A stretch of 64,000 bases of DNA from Sphingobacteriales bacterium. GTDB taxonomy: Bacteria > Bacteroidota > Bacteroidia > Chitinophagales > JADIYW01. The translations under genes and the position numbers were made by a program. Location of the stretch: positions 62,001-126,000 of the forward strand of contig JADJYT010000009.1 in NCBI GenBank assembly GCA_016719635.1. The letters run 5' to 3'. The notes under the pieces were generated by a model. It was given only the letters and a program-made list of their open reading frames with translations. It did not search any database and was not told where the DNA came from. The first letter of the stretch is position 1. Every line of letters starts with the position of its first letter. Shown here one piece after another: positions 52,389-61,479 of this stretch.

Positions 52389-53908
52389 GACATTGCTTTG
52401 CGCAGCAGATTATTCATATCAATTTTTCCGCCAACTATTTTTTCCACTTCACTGATGTGAATCCGGTCTTGCTTCATGGTGTCTCTTTCTCGGATGGTAA
52501 TGGTATTGTCTTCCAGCGTTTGATGGTCAACGGTGATACAATAAGGTGTGCCGATAGCATCCATTCTTCGGTATCTCTTTCCGATACTGTCTTTTTCTTC
52601 ATAGAATGCACGTCCGACAAAACGTATACTGTTTAATATCTCCCGAGCCTTTTCCGGCAATCCGTCTTTTTTAACCAAGGGCAAAACCGCTACCTTGATA
52701 GGCGCCAGTGCCGGCGGAAGGTTCAGTACCGTGCGCGTTTCGCCGTTCTCCAGTATTTCTTCTTTTAGTGATTCGCTGATAACGCGCAGGAACATCCTGT
52801 CTAACCCGATAGACGTTTCAATCACATACGGTATGTAGTTTTCATTGATTTCCGAATCAAAGTATTGTAATTTCTTGCCGGAATATTGCTGATGTTCGCT
52901 TAAATCAAAATCTGTCCGGGAGTGAATGCCTTCGAGTTCTTTAAACCCGATAGGAAATTTAAACTGAATATCTTCGGCTGCATCTGCGTAATGGGCTAAT
53001 TTCTCATGCACATGAAAACGAAGGTTTTCTTTCGCAGTGCCCAATGCCCAGTGCCATTTCAATCTTGTTTCTTTCCATTTCTCAAACCATTCCTTTTGAG
53101 TGCCGGGACGAACAAAGAACTGCATTTCCATTTGCTCGAATTCCCGCATCCGGAAAATGAACTGACGGGCAACGATTTCATTTCGGAAGGCCTTCCCAAT
53201 TTGTGCGATACCGAACGGGATTTTCATACGGGCAGTTTTCTGCACATTCAGGAAGTTGACAAAAATACCCTGTGCCGTTTCCGGGCGCAGGTATAAATCG
53301 GTGGCATCCTCATCCACCGCGCCTAATCTGGTGGCAAACATCAGGTTGAACTGCCGTACATCCGTCCAGTTTTTGGTGCCGGATACCTCGCAGGAGATTT
53401 CATATTCCTCAATGAGTTCTTTGTATCGTTTGAAGTCGGATGCTTCAGCGGCTTTCACATATTCGGTCTCTAAGGTCAATCCTTTTGCATAATCACGGCT
53501 GGCCTTTGCTTTCTCTGCTTCGGCTGCCTCGGTCAGGTTTTTCTTGGCCAGTTCCTTTTCACCTTTTTCCTTCAGTTTTTCAATCTTCTCTTCTAGCAAC
53601 ACATCAGCGCGATATCTTTTTTTGGAATCCTTATTGTCGATTAAAGGATCGGAAAAGGAATCCACATGGCCACTGGCTTTCCAGGTGGTCGGGTGCATGA
53701 AAATGGCGGCATCGATTCCCACGATATTTTCGTGCATCTGTACCATGCTCTTCCACCAGTATTCTTTGATGTGATTTTTGAGTTCTGCACCAAACGGGCC
53801 GTAGTCGTATACAGCGCCTAAATTGTCATAAATCTCACTCGATGGAAAAATAAATCCGTATTCCTTGCAATGCGAGACGATTTTCTGTAGGTTTTCAACT
53901 TCAGCCAT
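52385..53908 (-). CDS. glyS: Glycyl-tRNA synthetase (class II, alpha2 type)
   Basis: A 507-residue enzyme charging tRNA-Gly. Class II motifs are evident: motif 1 region GAVYDYGPFGAELKNHIKEYWW, motif 2 FRNEIVARQFIFRMREFEQMEMQFF, and motif 3 ETSIGLDRMFLRV, with a C-terminal anticodon-binding domain (APIKVAVLPLVKKDG, TPYCITVDHQTLED). The ATG at 53908 follows a TATCTTTG box by six bases. A second small gene overlaps its stop. The gene is alpha2-type, so no separate alpha/beta subunits are needed. Confidence 0.96.
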   Translation of the reverse strand: MAEVENLQKIVSHCKEYGFIFPSSEIYDNLGAVYDYGPFGAELKNHIKEYWWKSMVQMHENIVGIDAAIFMHPTTWKASGHVDSFSDPLIDNKDSKKRYRADVLLEEKIEKLKEKGEKELAKKNLTEAAEAEKAKASRDYAKGLTLETEYVKAAEASDFKRYKELIEEYEISCEVSGTKNWTDVRQFNLMFATRLGAVDEDATDLYLRPETAQGIFVNFLNVQKTARMKIPFGIAQIGKAFRNEIVARQFIFRMREFEQMEMQFFVRPGTQKEWFEKWKETRLKWHWALGTAKENLRFHVHEKLAHYADAAEDIQFKFPIGFKELEGIHSRTDFDLSEHQQYSGKKLQYFDSEINENYIPYVIETSIGLDRMFLRVISESLKEEILENGETRTVLNLPPALAPIKVAVLPLVKKDGLPEKAREILNSIRFVGRAFYEEKDSIGKRYRRMDAIGTPYCITVDHQTLEDNTITIRERDTMKQDRIHISEVEKIVGGKIDMNNLLRKAMS

Positions 53909-53939
53909 AATGGGCAAAGATAAGATAATGTGCCCATTA
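53908..53939. promoter_or_regulatory. Inverted repeat enclosing the glyS promoter -7 box
   Basis: Perfect 9-bp arms TAATGGGCA (53908-53916) and TGCCCATTA (53931-53939), spaced by 14 bases. One arm contains the last base of the -7 box and the A of the start codon. A regulator binding here would block transcription directly. Confidence 0.5.
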
Positions 53940-53944
53940 CTCAA
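53915..53944 (-). promoter_or_regulatory. glyS promoter (TTG, 19 bases, TATCTTTG)
   Basis: On the minus strand TTG (53944-53942) and TATCTTTG (53922-53915) are 19 bases apart, matching the Bacteroidota consensus. The ATG follows six bases later. Confidence 0.65.
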
Positions 53945-54045
53945 TACGGAAAAATACTAAGAGTTGGTTAAGAAATACCATAAATCACGTATTTACATTA
54001 TATTTAACTGGCATTTAATTTGATTAGAGATTAAAAACAGACTTT

Positions 54046-56403
54046 ATGAATGCAAAAGCTCCGCTTCTTTTCCTGTTATTGTTAAGCTTGCTCTACGCCC
54101 GTGCACAAACCGATTACAAAACTAGCACAAAACATAAAGATGGTTTGGTAACTATTTATTACACTAAAAGCATTCCGGCGACATCAATTTACGGTACGGC
54201 TGCTTCCATTTCCAGATACGGACTGATGGAGGAAAAGACCAAAAAAATCATCCTTCCGATGAAATATATTTCTGTTTTTTCATCGTACGAGGAAGGACTG
54301 TATATCGTACAGGATTCGTCGGAAAAACATGGATTATTTTCTTCCAGGGATAATAAGTTCCTGGTAGAACCATCGTACAGTAAATTTGATATTTTCAGCG
54401 AAGGACTTTCCATTGTTCAGCGGAAGGTTGGGAGCGGCTACAGTTATGATTATTATTACGGAGCCATCGACAAAAATGGCAAAATGGCAATACCGGATAC
54501 TTTTTCATTTTTAGGGAACTGCAGGGATGGGCTGTTGAATTTCAAACAAGACAATAAGTACGGATATCTCGACAGGCAAGGTAAGGTAGCCATTCCTGCC
54601 GTGTATGTTAATGCATCAAATTTTGCAAATGGTCTTGCTCCGGTTCAGTCAGCTGAATATGGGAAATACGGGTATATAAACTCGGCCAATAAAATGGTGA
54701 TTGAACCCAAATATGTCTTTGCAGACGGTTTTTACGAAGGGTATGCCACTGTTTATGCCGAACGGAAGTTTTACAATATGAAAGGAGGGAATGTAAATAC
54801 TAATAAGATAGGCCTGATTGACACCAAAGGGAATGAGGTGATTCCCCCTATTTATGAATCAATATCGTTAAAGAAGAAAGGAGGGCTCTTTGTGGTGAGT
54901 AAAGAAGGGAAAGAAGGCTTGATTGACAGTACCGGAAAGATGATCTTGCCGGCAGAGTACAAAGATGTCGGAGAATTTTATGATGGGATTGCAAAAGTCG
55001 AGAAGACTTCGGGTATGTATGGGGTCATAAATACCAAAGGAAAATTCATGCTGCCTGCTGATTATAAAGAAATCTCTTTTCTGTATTCAAGTGAAGGTTT
55101 TTATGCAAAAAAAGATGGAAAGTATGCGGTGTATAATAAAGATATGAAAGTTATAATACCGGCAGATACGGCTAAGAGAGTGCTGGTAAATAAGAAATCC
55201 ATCGCTTTTATCTTTAGTGACTTCGTAAAGGTGTATGATATCAATGGAAAATTTAAAAAATTGATTACCCAGGAAAATGTTGATATCTACGGAACCACTT
55301 ACTTCAGCAATGATGATTCCATAAGAGTGCCTTACTTCAAGGTAATCAGTTTGACAGACATATTGACAAAATCCACCCGGAAATTAAACGTAAGCGATGT
55401 GTCTGATTTTAATGAAGAGGGCATATTCGTAGGCAAGAATTCTAAATACAGTTTTTATGATTATACAGGCAAAAAGCTGTTTGACCGTTCTTTTGAGAAT
55501 ATAGTCAATTTTTCTGAAGGTATCTGCGGATTGCAGGAAAGTGCTTACAGCAAGCCATATTTAGCGGATAAGACACTGACTAAAATCGCGGAACTGACCA
55601 CCGTCTATTATGGTCCGTATTCTGAAGGACTGGCTATGTCAAAAAGTCAATATGGCGGCACCGTGTATTATCTGGATAAAACGGGTAAGACACAGTTTTC
55701 TGTGTATGCAAATGAAGGGGAGGCTTGTAAAAATGGAAGGATAAAAATTAAGAATTCCGCCAATAAATATTATTTTGTAGATAAAAGCGGAAAAACGATT
55801 AACTCAAGTACATATGATGAACTGGGTGATTTTTACGAAGGATTGGCAGGTTTTAAGGATAATAACAAAGTGGGTTATATCGATACATCCGGAAAGGTGG
55901 TTATTGCAGCCATTTATGATGAAGTAAGCAATTTCTCTAATGGTGTGGCGATGGTAAAATCGAATAATGAATATTTCCAGATTGATACAAAGAGAAGAGC
56001 CCTGAATACGGCTAAGTATCACGGAGCTGCCAACCCAGGTAACGGTACTTTTCCCGTTAAGAATGATTCAAAGTGGGGATTGATAGACAATAAGGGGAAT
56101 ACTATTATAGATTTTAAGTATGATGAAGTAAGGCCGATGGCTGAAAATCTGGTATGGGTAAAAAAAGATAAAAAGTGGGGCTTGTTAACTGCTTCCGGAA
56201 ATTCTGTAACGGCTTTTGAATACGACGGCTGTACTGATTTTGAAAACGGGTATTCAAAGATTCTCAAGAATAATAAAATCGGCGTAGTGGATAAATTCGG
56301 AAAGATGGTGCTTCCTGCAATATATGATAATGTTGGAAAAATATATAAGGGTGCTGCTGTCGTTATCAGAAACAACGGAAGCAATACCTATTCTGTAAAA
56401 TAA
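54046..56403 (+). CDS. Secreted WG-repeat protein
   Basis: A 785-residue protein with signal peptide (MNAKAPLLFLLLLSLLYARAQ) and about a dozen WG-type beta repeats of 35-45 residues, for example KYGYLDRQGKVAIPAVY, KVGYIDTSGKVVIAAIYDEV, KWGLIDNKGNTIIDFKYDEV and KIGVVDKFGKMVLPAIYDNV. WG repeats form beta-solenoid or propeller-like surfaces for protein contacts. No catalytic domain or sorting tail is visible. Function unknown; a periplasmic or outer-membrane scaffold is plausible. Confidence 0.85.
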   Translation: MNAKAPLLFLLLLSLLYARAQTDYKTSTKHKDGLVTIYYTKSIPATSIYGTAASISRYGLMEEKTKKIILPMKYISVFSSYEEGLYIVQDSSEKHGLFSSRDNKFLVEPSYSKFDIFSEGLSIVQRKVGSGYSYDYYYGAIDKNGKMAIPDTFSFLGNCRDGLLNFKQDNKYGYLDRQGKVAIPAVYVNASNFANGLAPVQSAEYGKYGYINSANKMVIEPKYVFADGFYEGYATVYAERKFYNMKGGNVNTNKIGLIDTKGNEVIPPIYESISLKKKGGLFVVSKEGKEGLIDSTGKMILPAEYKDVGEFYDGIAKVEKTSGMYGVINTKGKFMLPADYKEISFLYSSEGFYAKKDGKYAVYNKDMKVIIPADTAKRVLVNKKSIAFIFSDFVKVYDINGKFKKLITQENVDIYGTTYFSNDDSIRVPYFKVISLTDILTKSTRKLNVSDVSDFNEEGIFVGKNSKYSFYDYTGKKLFDRSFENIVNFSEGICGLQESAYSKPYLADKTLTKIAELTTVYYGPYSEGLAMSKSQYGGTVYYLDKTGKTQFSVYANEGEACKNGRIKIKNSANKYYFVDKSGKTINSSTYDELGDFYEGLAGFKDNNKVGYIDTSGKVVIAAIYDEVSNFSNGVAMVKSNNEYFQIDTKRRALNTAKYHGAANPGNGTFPVKNDSKWGLIDNKGNTIIDFKYDEVRPMAENLVWVKKDKKWGLLTASGNSVTAFEYDGCTDFENGYSKILKNNKIGVVDKFGKMVLPAIYDNVGKIYKGAAVVIRNNGSNTYSVK

Positions 56404-56411
56404 AACCCATT

Positions 56412-58352
56412 TTAGAACAAGTTTCGAAAAAGTATCCGAATGTCTTTAAAGGGCGTATACTCCTTAGCATAGATGATATGCAGCTTCTCTTTGATGGATT
56501 CATTCTCTGACGGGATTCCGCCTGATACGACAAAGACAGCGTTCTGTAAGGGAGGTAGTTGACGGCTGCGTTCCGTATTGATTTTTCTGTCATAGCCTAT
56601 CCATGTTTTTTTATTTGCTAAAACAGCTATGCAGTTGCTGAGAAAGGAAATTCCCCTTTTTAAGAAAAGAACCAATACCGGATACGAAAGTACGCATGTT
56701 ATTGCAACAGAAACATCAAACAGCCTCTTCATTCGCCGGTATAGTGGTTTGTTTAAATTGTATCCGATATCAAACGTATACAAATCCCCGGCAGTATCTT
56801 TAGAATTGCTTCCGATAATCGAATCCCCGGAGGCAATCTTATATTCCACCCTGCCACCCATCCTGCTCATGGCGCCTATGATGGTCTGGGTACTTACAAC
56901 ATTGCTGCAAAAAATAATTTCCTTCACGTCAAAGATGGAAACCATTTCTTCCATTGTTTCGGGAATGCCCAGGAATTTATCCGATTGGCTGTCTTCCCTG
57001 GCACCGCTCAGAAATCCAATATACTTTCTGTCCAGTCCGGTGTGTTGAATGAAATTCCAGACGTCCTCAGCGTCTTTTCCGGTTCCAACAACAATCATGT
57101 TTTTAATATCAGAAAAATACCCGGACGTATCCCCGTTAATAGCTCTGTATGTCAGCCGTATAAGGAACAGCAGCAAAAAATTGGTGATATATCCGACCAC
57201 AATGATGCCTCTGGATGTGCGTAAAAATTCCGGAAAGAAGGCATACAAAATGGATATGATCAGTGTGCCGAGACTGAGGCCTGTTAATAAGCGCAGCCAT
57301 TTAGCATTCTTGTCATAGACGCCGTTCAGCCACATGGCAAAAAGCCAGGCTGCCACATAAATCGGAGTGTTTATATAAAAATATGTGAGAGGGAAAGTAA
57401 CGCGATCCTGTACCCGGATATAATTCTCCCATATAAGCTGTAATGCATACAGATTCGCAGTGATTAAAATCATATCCAGAACCGGTGCACCGATTCTCTC
57501 GAGCAGTTGCTGCAGAACGGCAAAAAAGGCTCGGATGTAGATGGCGATATGTAACAATAGGGTGAGCAGTTTTCCATTCGTGCCGCTTACATGCTTCCCG
57601 GCGAAGATGAGCATGGCATTGTAAAACACCCGTACATAATTTAAGCTCCCTTTTTTGGTGCTTTCTCCTTTGAAATGAATGATGGACGTATCGGCAAAGT
57701 AATAGTTTTTATAACCGGCCTTCTTTATTCTGTAGGATAAGTCTATATCTTCCCCGTACATAAAATAGGCTTCGTCCAGAAGCCCCGTCTTTTCTAGCAC
57801 ACATCTGCGCAACAACAGGAAGTCACCTGACAATACATCCACTCCATGTGTCTGGTTGTGGTCTAGATAGGTTAAGTGATATTGGCCGAAAAGTCTGGAC
57901 TTTGGAAAAATCTTCGCCATGCCGCTCATCTTTGCGAAAGCTGCCATAGGTGAAGGGAATCCTCTCTTCGACTCAGGCAGGAAATGACCGGTGCCGTCAT
58001 ACATCTTTACACCCAGTCCTCCGGCATCGGCATGGGTATCCATAAAATCTACGCATTGCTGCAGCGTATCTTCCTGTATGATAGTATCGGGATTCAGCAG
58101 TAATATATATTCGCCGCTTGAAATTTTTATAGCCTGATTGTTGGCTCTTGAAAATCCTGTGTTTTTTGTATTGGTAATGACGTGGACTGCAGGAAATTTT
58201 TCAGAAAGCATCTTCAGTGAATCATCCGATGAATGATTGTCTGCTACAAGAATCTCATAATCGAAATTCGCCCTGGACTTGTAAACGGATTGAATCGCCT
58301 GTTCCAGAAAGTATCGGACATTATAGTTTACTATGACAATGGATAATTTCAT
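56412..58352 (-). CDS. GT2 glycosyltransferase fused to a sugar-transferase-like membrane module
   Basis: A 646-residue protein. Residues about 1-230 are a GT-A family 2 glycosyltransferase (MKLSIVIVNYN, EILVADNHSSDDSL, NTGFSRANNQAI, LLLNPDT at 84-90, YFMYGEDIDLSYRI). Several membrane helices follow (about 265-420), then a Rossmann-like domain (NMIVVGTGKDAEDVWNFI, KEIIFCSNVVS) and a shortened bacterial sugar-transferase segment (RRMKRLFDVSVAITCVLSYPVLVLFLKR). This second half resembles polyprenyl-phosphate glycosylphosphotransferases of the WbaP type but lacks most of the catalytic tail. It may couple two steps of polysaccharide synthesis, or only the GT2 half may be active. The ATG at 58352 is chosen because the family begins there. 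Confidence 0.78.
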   Translation of the reverse strand: MKLSIVIVNYNVRYFLEQAIQSVYKSRANFDYEILVADNHSSDDSLKMLSEKFPAVHVITNTKNTGFSRANNQAIKISSGEYILLLNPDTIIQEDTLQQCVDFMDTHADAGGLGVKMYDGTGHFLPESKRGFPSPMAAFAKMSGMAKIFPKSRLFGQYHLTYLDHNQTHGVDVLSGDFLLLRRCVLEKTGLLDEAYFMYGEDIDLSYRIKKAGYKNYYFADTSIIHFKGESTKKGSLNYVRVFYNAMLIFAGKHVSGTNGKLLTLLLHIAIYIRAFFAVLQQLLERIGAPVLDMILITANLYALQLIWENYIRVQDRVTFPLTYFYINTPIYVAAWLFAMWLNGVYDKNAKWLRLLTGLSLGTLIISILYAFFPEFLRTSRGIIVVGYITNFLLLFLIRLTYRAINGDTSGYFSDIKNMIVVGTGKDAEDVWNFIQHTGLDRKYIGFLSGAREDSQSDKFLGIPETMEEMVSIFDVKEIIFCSNVVSTQTIIGAMSRMGGRVEYKIASGDSIIGSNSKDTAGDLYTFDIGYNLNKPLYRRMKRLFDVSVAITCVLSYPVLVLFLKRGISFLSNCIAVLANKKTWIGYDRKINTERSRQLPPLQNAVFVVSGGIPSENESIKEKLHIIYAKEYTPFKDIRILFRNLF

Positions 58353-58426
58353 TGACGCGGGATACTGGATAATTTGCTGCACAATATACTTAAAAACCCG
58401 TAAAGGCTGTTACCACCAAGGGGTTG

Positions 58427-59047
58427 TCAGTGGTTCTTCATGTAGTTCTCATAGGGAAGGCGTGCCTGAATAGAGCGTGCCAGCGTAATTTCATCTACAT
58501 ACTCCAGTTCACCGCCAAAAGCGATACCCCTGGCTATGGACGTGATTGTAACTTCAAACTTGGATAATAACTTGGATAAGTAGAAGATGGTAGTATCGCC
58601 GTCAATGGTAGGGTTGAGCGCCATAATGATTTCCTTGATTTCCCCTGATTCCAGGCGTTTTACCAGACTCTGGATATTCAGCTGTTCTGGACCAATGCCA
58701 TCCATCGGGGAAATCAACCCTTCCAGTACATGATACAATCCGTTATAGTGACGGGTGTTTTCAATGGCAATGATATCCCGGAAATTCTCCACGATACACA
58801 CCACGCTCTTGTCGCGGTAGCCTCCTGAGCAGATACTGCAAATCTCTCCGTCCGATACATTATGACAGACTATGCAAAATTTGATATCCTGTCTCATCTT
58901 TAAAACGGATTCTGTAAGATATTTCGTATCCTGCACATCATGCTGCAATAAATGCATCACCAGGCGAAGGGCGGTCTTTTTGCCGATACCCGGCAAGGTG
59001 GCAAACGCATGAACGGCATCTTCTATCAGCTTTGAAGGGAATTGCAT
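58427..59047 (-). CDS. recR: Recombination mediator RecR
   Basis: A 206-residue protein of the RecFOR pathway that helps load RecA at gaps. Helix-hairpin-helix FATLPGIGKKTALRLVMHLL, a four-cysteine zinc motif (CIVCHNVSDGEICSIC), and a Toprim domain (VCIVENFRDIIAIENT, IIMALNPTIDGDTTIFYLSKLL) are all present, and GIAFGGELEYVDEITLARSI ends the conserved part. The ATG at 59047 gives the standard length; it follows a TATTTTTG box by four bases. Confidence 0.95.
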   Translation of the reverse strand: MQFPSKLIEDAVHAFATLPGIGKKTALRLVMHLLQHDVQDTKYLTESVLKMRQDIKFCIVCHNVSDGEICSICSGGYRDKSVVCIVENFRDIIAIENTRHYNGLYHVLEGLISPMDGIGPEQLNIQSLVKRLESGEIKEIIMALNPTIDGDTTIFYLSKLLSKFEVTITSIARGIAFGGELEYVDEITLARSIQARLPYENYMKNH

Positions 59048-59051
59048 GGTG

Positions 59052-59059
59052 CAAAAATA
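59052..59059 (-). promoter_or_regulatory. recR -7 promoter box TATTTTTG
   Basis: An exact TAnnTTTG match, followed by CACC and the ATG at 59047. The transcript is likely leaderless. Confidence 0.5.
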
Positions 59060-59170
59060 GCAATTAGTCCACAGTCCGCCGTTTATCGTCCATAGTTTTT
59101 TTATTTTATGTTGAATAATCTCTTTATTTTTAGAAATTGGTAACAACTACCAGCCACTTAAACAGAACTT

Positions 59171-60649
59171 ATGTCCTCGTTAGTAATACTGTCCTGCATT
59201 GTTTTGTATTTTCTGATGCTGATTTTCATTGCTTACTTTACTGGAAAAAATGCCAACAGCGCATCTTATTTTGTCGGCAACAAGCAGTCGCTGTGGTTTG
59301 TAGTGGCATTCGGATTAATTGGCGATTCTCTCTCCGGTATCACCTACATTTCTGTGCCGGGTTCTGTAAAAGCGGCCAATTTCAATTACTTCCAGATGGT
59401 ACTGGGCTACGTTATCGGCTATTGGACGATTTCTTATGTGTTATTGCCATTGTACTATAAAATGGAATTGACTTCCATTTATACCTATTTAAAAAACAGG
59501 ATCGGTCCCGTCTCTCAGCGAACGGGTGCATTTTTCTTTATTCTGTCCAGGGTGATTGGTGCAGGAGCCAGGTTGTTCCTGGCATCCATTGTGCTGCAAC
59601 GGTTTGTGTTTGATGCTTTTGGTGTGCCATTTCCGGTAACCGTTGCGATAATTATTTCCTTAATGCTTTTATATACCTATAAAGGCGGCATAAAAACACT
59701 GGTTTGGACAGATATGATGCAGTCTACATTTCTGCTGTCCGGGGTAATATTATCTATTCTTTTTATTGCCTCGCAACTGAATCTGTCATTTGGCGGAATA
59801 ATAAACAGCATAAAAGATTCTGAATACTCTCAGGTGTTTTTTTGGGACTGGAAAGCCAAGAATTATTTCTGGAAACAATTTTTGGGTGGAGCTTTCATAG
59901 CTATCTGTATGACAGGCCTTGACCAGAACATGATGCAGAAGAACCTGAGTTGCAAAACACTCCGGGAGGCACAGAAGAATATCAATGCATTCAGTATCAT
60001 CGTTGTTTTTGTAAACATGCTTTTCCTGGCGCTGGGGGCTCTGCTTTACATCTATGCCTCCACCAGAAATATTGCCGTGCCTGAACGCGGAGATGAATTA
60101 TTCCCGTTTCTGGCATTCAACCACCTGGGAGCATTTGCAGGGCTTGTATTTGTAATCGGCTTAACGGCTGCTACGTTTAACAGTGCTGACTCTGTTTTAA
60201 CGACACTGACCACTTCCTTTTACATCGACTTCCTTGGGAAAGAAACGGATGATGCACATGACCATAAGCGATTGAGAATTCTGATTCATATCGGTTTCGC
60301 TGTATTCTTATTTTTAGTGGTTTTGCTATTCAGTTTATTGAATGACCAGTCGATGATATTTACTGTTATGGATATTGCAGCAATTACGTACGGACCATTG
60401 CTGGGTTTGTTTGCTTTTGGTATTTTGACTAAACGTCAGCCTAATGATAAATTCGTTCCGCTAATCAGTATTGTCAGTGCAGGATTTTGCTGTTTTTTAT
60501 ATCTTTCCACCAAAAGTAAAGCGTCCTGGCTTAATGGCTATGCAATTGGACAGGAATTGCTGATAATAAACGGGTTAATAACATTCATAGGCTTATGGAT
60601 AAGCAGTAATCCGGGTGTTAAAATAGGTTGCAAAGCGGTAAAGCACTAA
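59171..60649 (+). CDS. Sodium:solute symporter (SSS family)
   Basis: A 492-residue membrane protein with about thirteen helices. Family blocks: YFVGNKQSLWFVVAFGLIGDSLSGITYISVPGSV near helix 2, YYKMELTSIYTYLKNRIG, SRVIGAGARLFLASIV, GGIKTLVWTDMMQS and LAALTFNSADS-like GLTAATFNSADSVLTTLTTSFYIDF. It imports a solute with sodium; relatives carry sugars, proline, pantothenate or sialic acid. The exact substrate is not clear. Confidence 0.9.
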   Translation: MSSLVILSCIVLYFLMLIFIAYFTGKNANSASYFVGNKQSLWFVVAFGLIGDSLSGITYISVPGSVKAANFNYFQMVLGYVIGYWTISYVLLPLYYKMELTSIYTYLKNRIGPVSQRTGAFFFILSRVIGAGARLFLASIVLQRFVFDAFGVPFPVTVAIIISLMLLYTYKGGIKTLVWTDMMQSTFLLSGVILSILFIASQLNLSFGGIINSIKDSEYSQVFFWDWKAKNYFWKQFLGGAFIAICMTGLDQNMMQKNLSCKTLREAQKNINAFSIIVVFVNMLFLALGALLYIYASTRNIAVPERGDELFPFLAFNHLGAFAGLVFVIGLTAATFNSADSVLTTLTTSFYIDFLGKETDDAHDHKRLRILIHIGFAVFLFLVVLLFSLLNDQSMIFTVMDIAAITYGPLLGLFAFGILTKRQPNDKFVPLISIVSAGFCCFLYLSTKSKASWLNGYAIGQELLIINGLITFIGLWISSNPGVKIGCKAVKH

Positions 60650-60719
60650 ATAAAAACGACTAATTGTTAGTATCTTTACAAGTCGTACCCCTGCCAATTT
60701 ATTGTTACCAATCAATAAG

Positions 60720-61469
60720 ATGGCTGAAAATGTGTTTAAAATAAAAGAGGAAAGTATGTCATTAGAAGATTTTAAGAAAAAGAGGCCTTTTAAACAAAGA
60801 AACTGGACACAGGTAAATGCGTCCAACAGCTGGAGTATGTTTCGCATTATGAGTGAATTCGTCGATGCGTATGATAAGATGGATAAGATTGGTCCGTGCA
60901 TTTCCATCTTCGGCTCGGCTCGCACTAAACCGGATAACCCGTATTACCAGTTGGCGGTAAGGGTGGCAGAACGTTTGTCAGAAGAAGGGTATGGTGTTAT
61001 CACCGGCGGCGGTCCTGGTATCATGGAAGCCGGAAATTTAGGTGCTCAGAACAAAGATGGGAAATCAGTGGGCTTGAATATCGAGTTGCCGTTTGAGCAG
61101 GGTCACAACCCGTATATCGACCATGATAAGTTGATCTCACACCATTACTTTTTTGTGCGCAAAGTGGTGTTTGTAAAATATGCGCAGGGGTTCGTGTACC
61201 TGCCCGGCGGCTTTGGTACGTTCGATGAATTGTTTGAAGTCATGACACTGGTTCAAACGAAAAAAATCGACCGGGTTCCGATTGTTCTGATGGGTGCTTC
61301 TTTCTGGGCGGGAATGCTGGAATGGATGAGAACGGAAGTGTTGAATAATCAACATAACATTGGTGAAAACGATTTCGACCTGTTTTTAGTAACGGATGAT
61401 GTGGAAGAAGCGATTACCTATATCAATAACTTCTACGCTGAACATGATTTGGCACCAAATTTCTCTTAG
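60720..61469 (+). CDS. LOG-family nucleoside-5'-monophosphate phosphoribohydrolase-like protein
   Basis: A 249-residue Rossmann-fold protein with the LOG signatures GGGPGIMEA (96-104) and PGGFGTFDE (162-170), preceded by SIFGSART. LOG enzymes hydrolyse nucleoside monophosphates to free base and ribose-5-phosphate, and some make cytokinins. An N-terminal extension of about 55 residues precedes the core. The ATG at 60720 is preferred to a TTG 18 bases upstream. Confidence 0.9.
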   Translation: MAENVFKIKEESMSLEDFKKKRPFKQRNWTQVNASNSWSMFRIMSEFVDAYDKMDKIGPCISIFGSARTKPDNPYYQLAVRVAERLSEEGYGVITGGGPGIMEAGNLGAQNKDGKSVGLNIELPFEQGHNPYIDHDKLISHHYFFVRKVVFVKYAQGFVYLPGGFGTFDELFEVMTLVQTKKIDRVPIVLMGASFWAGMLEWMRTEVLNNQHNIGENDFDLFLVTDDVEEAITYINNFYAEHDLAPNFS

Positions 61470-61479
61470 TTAAGATCTC

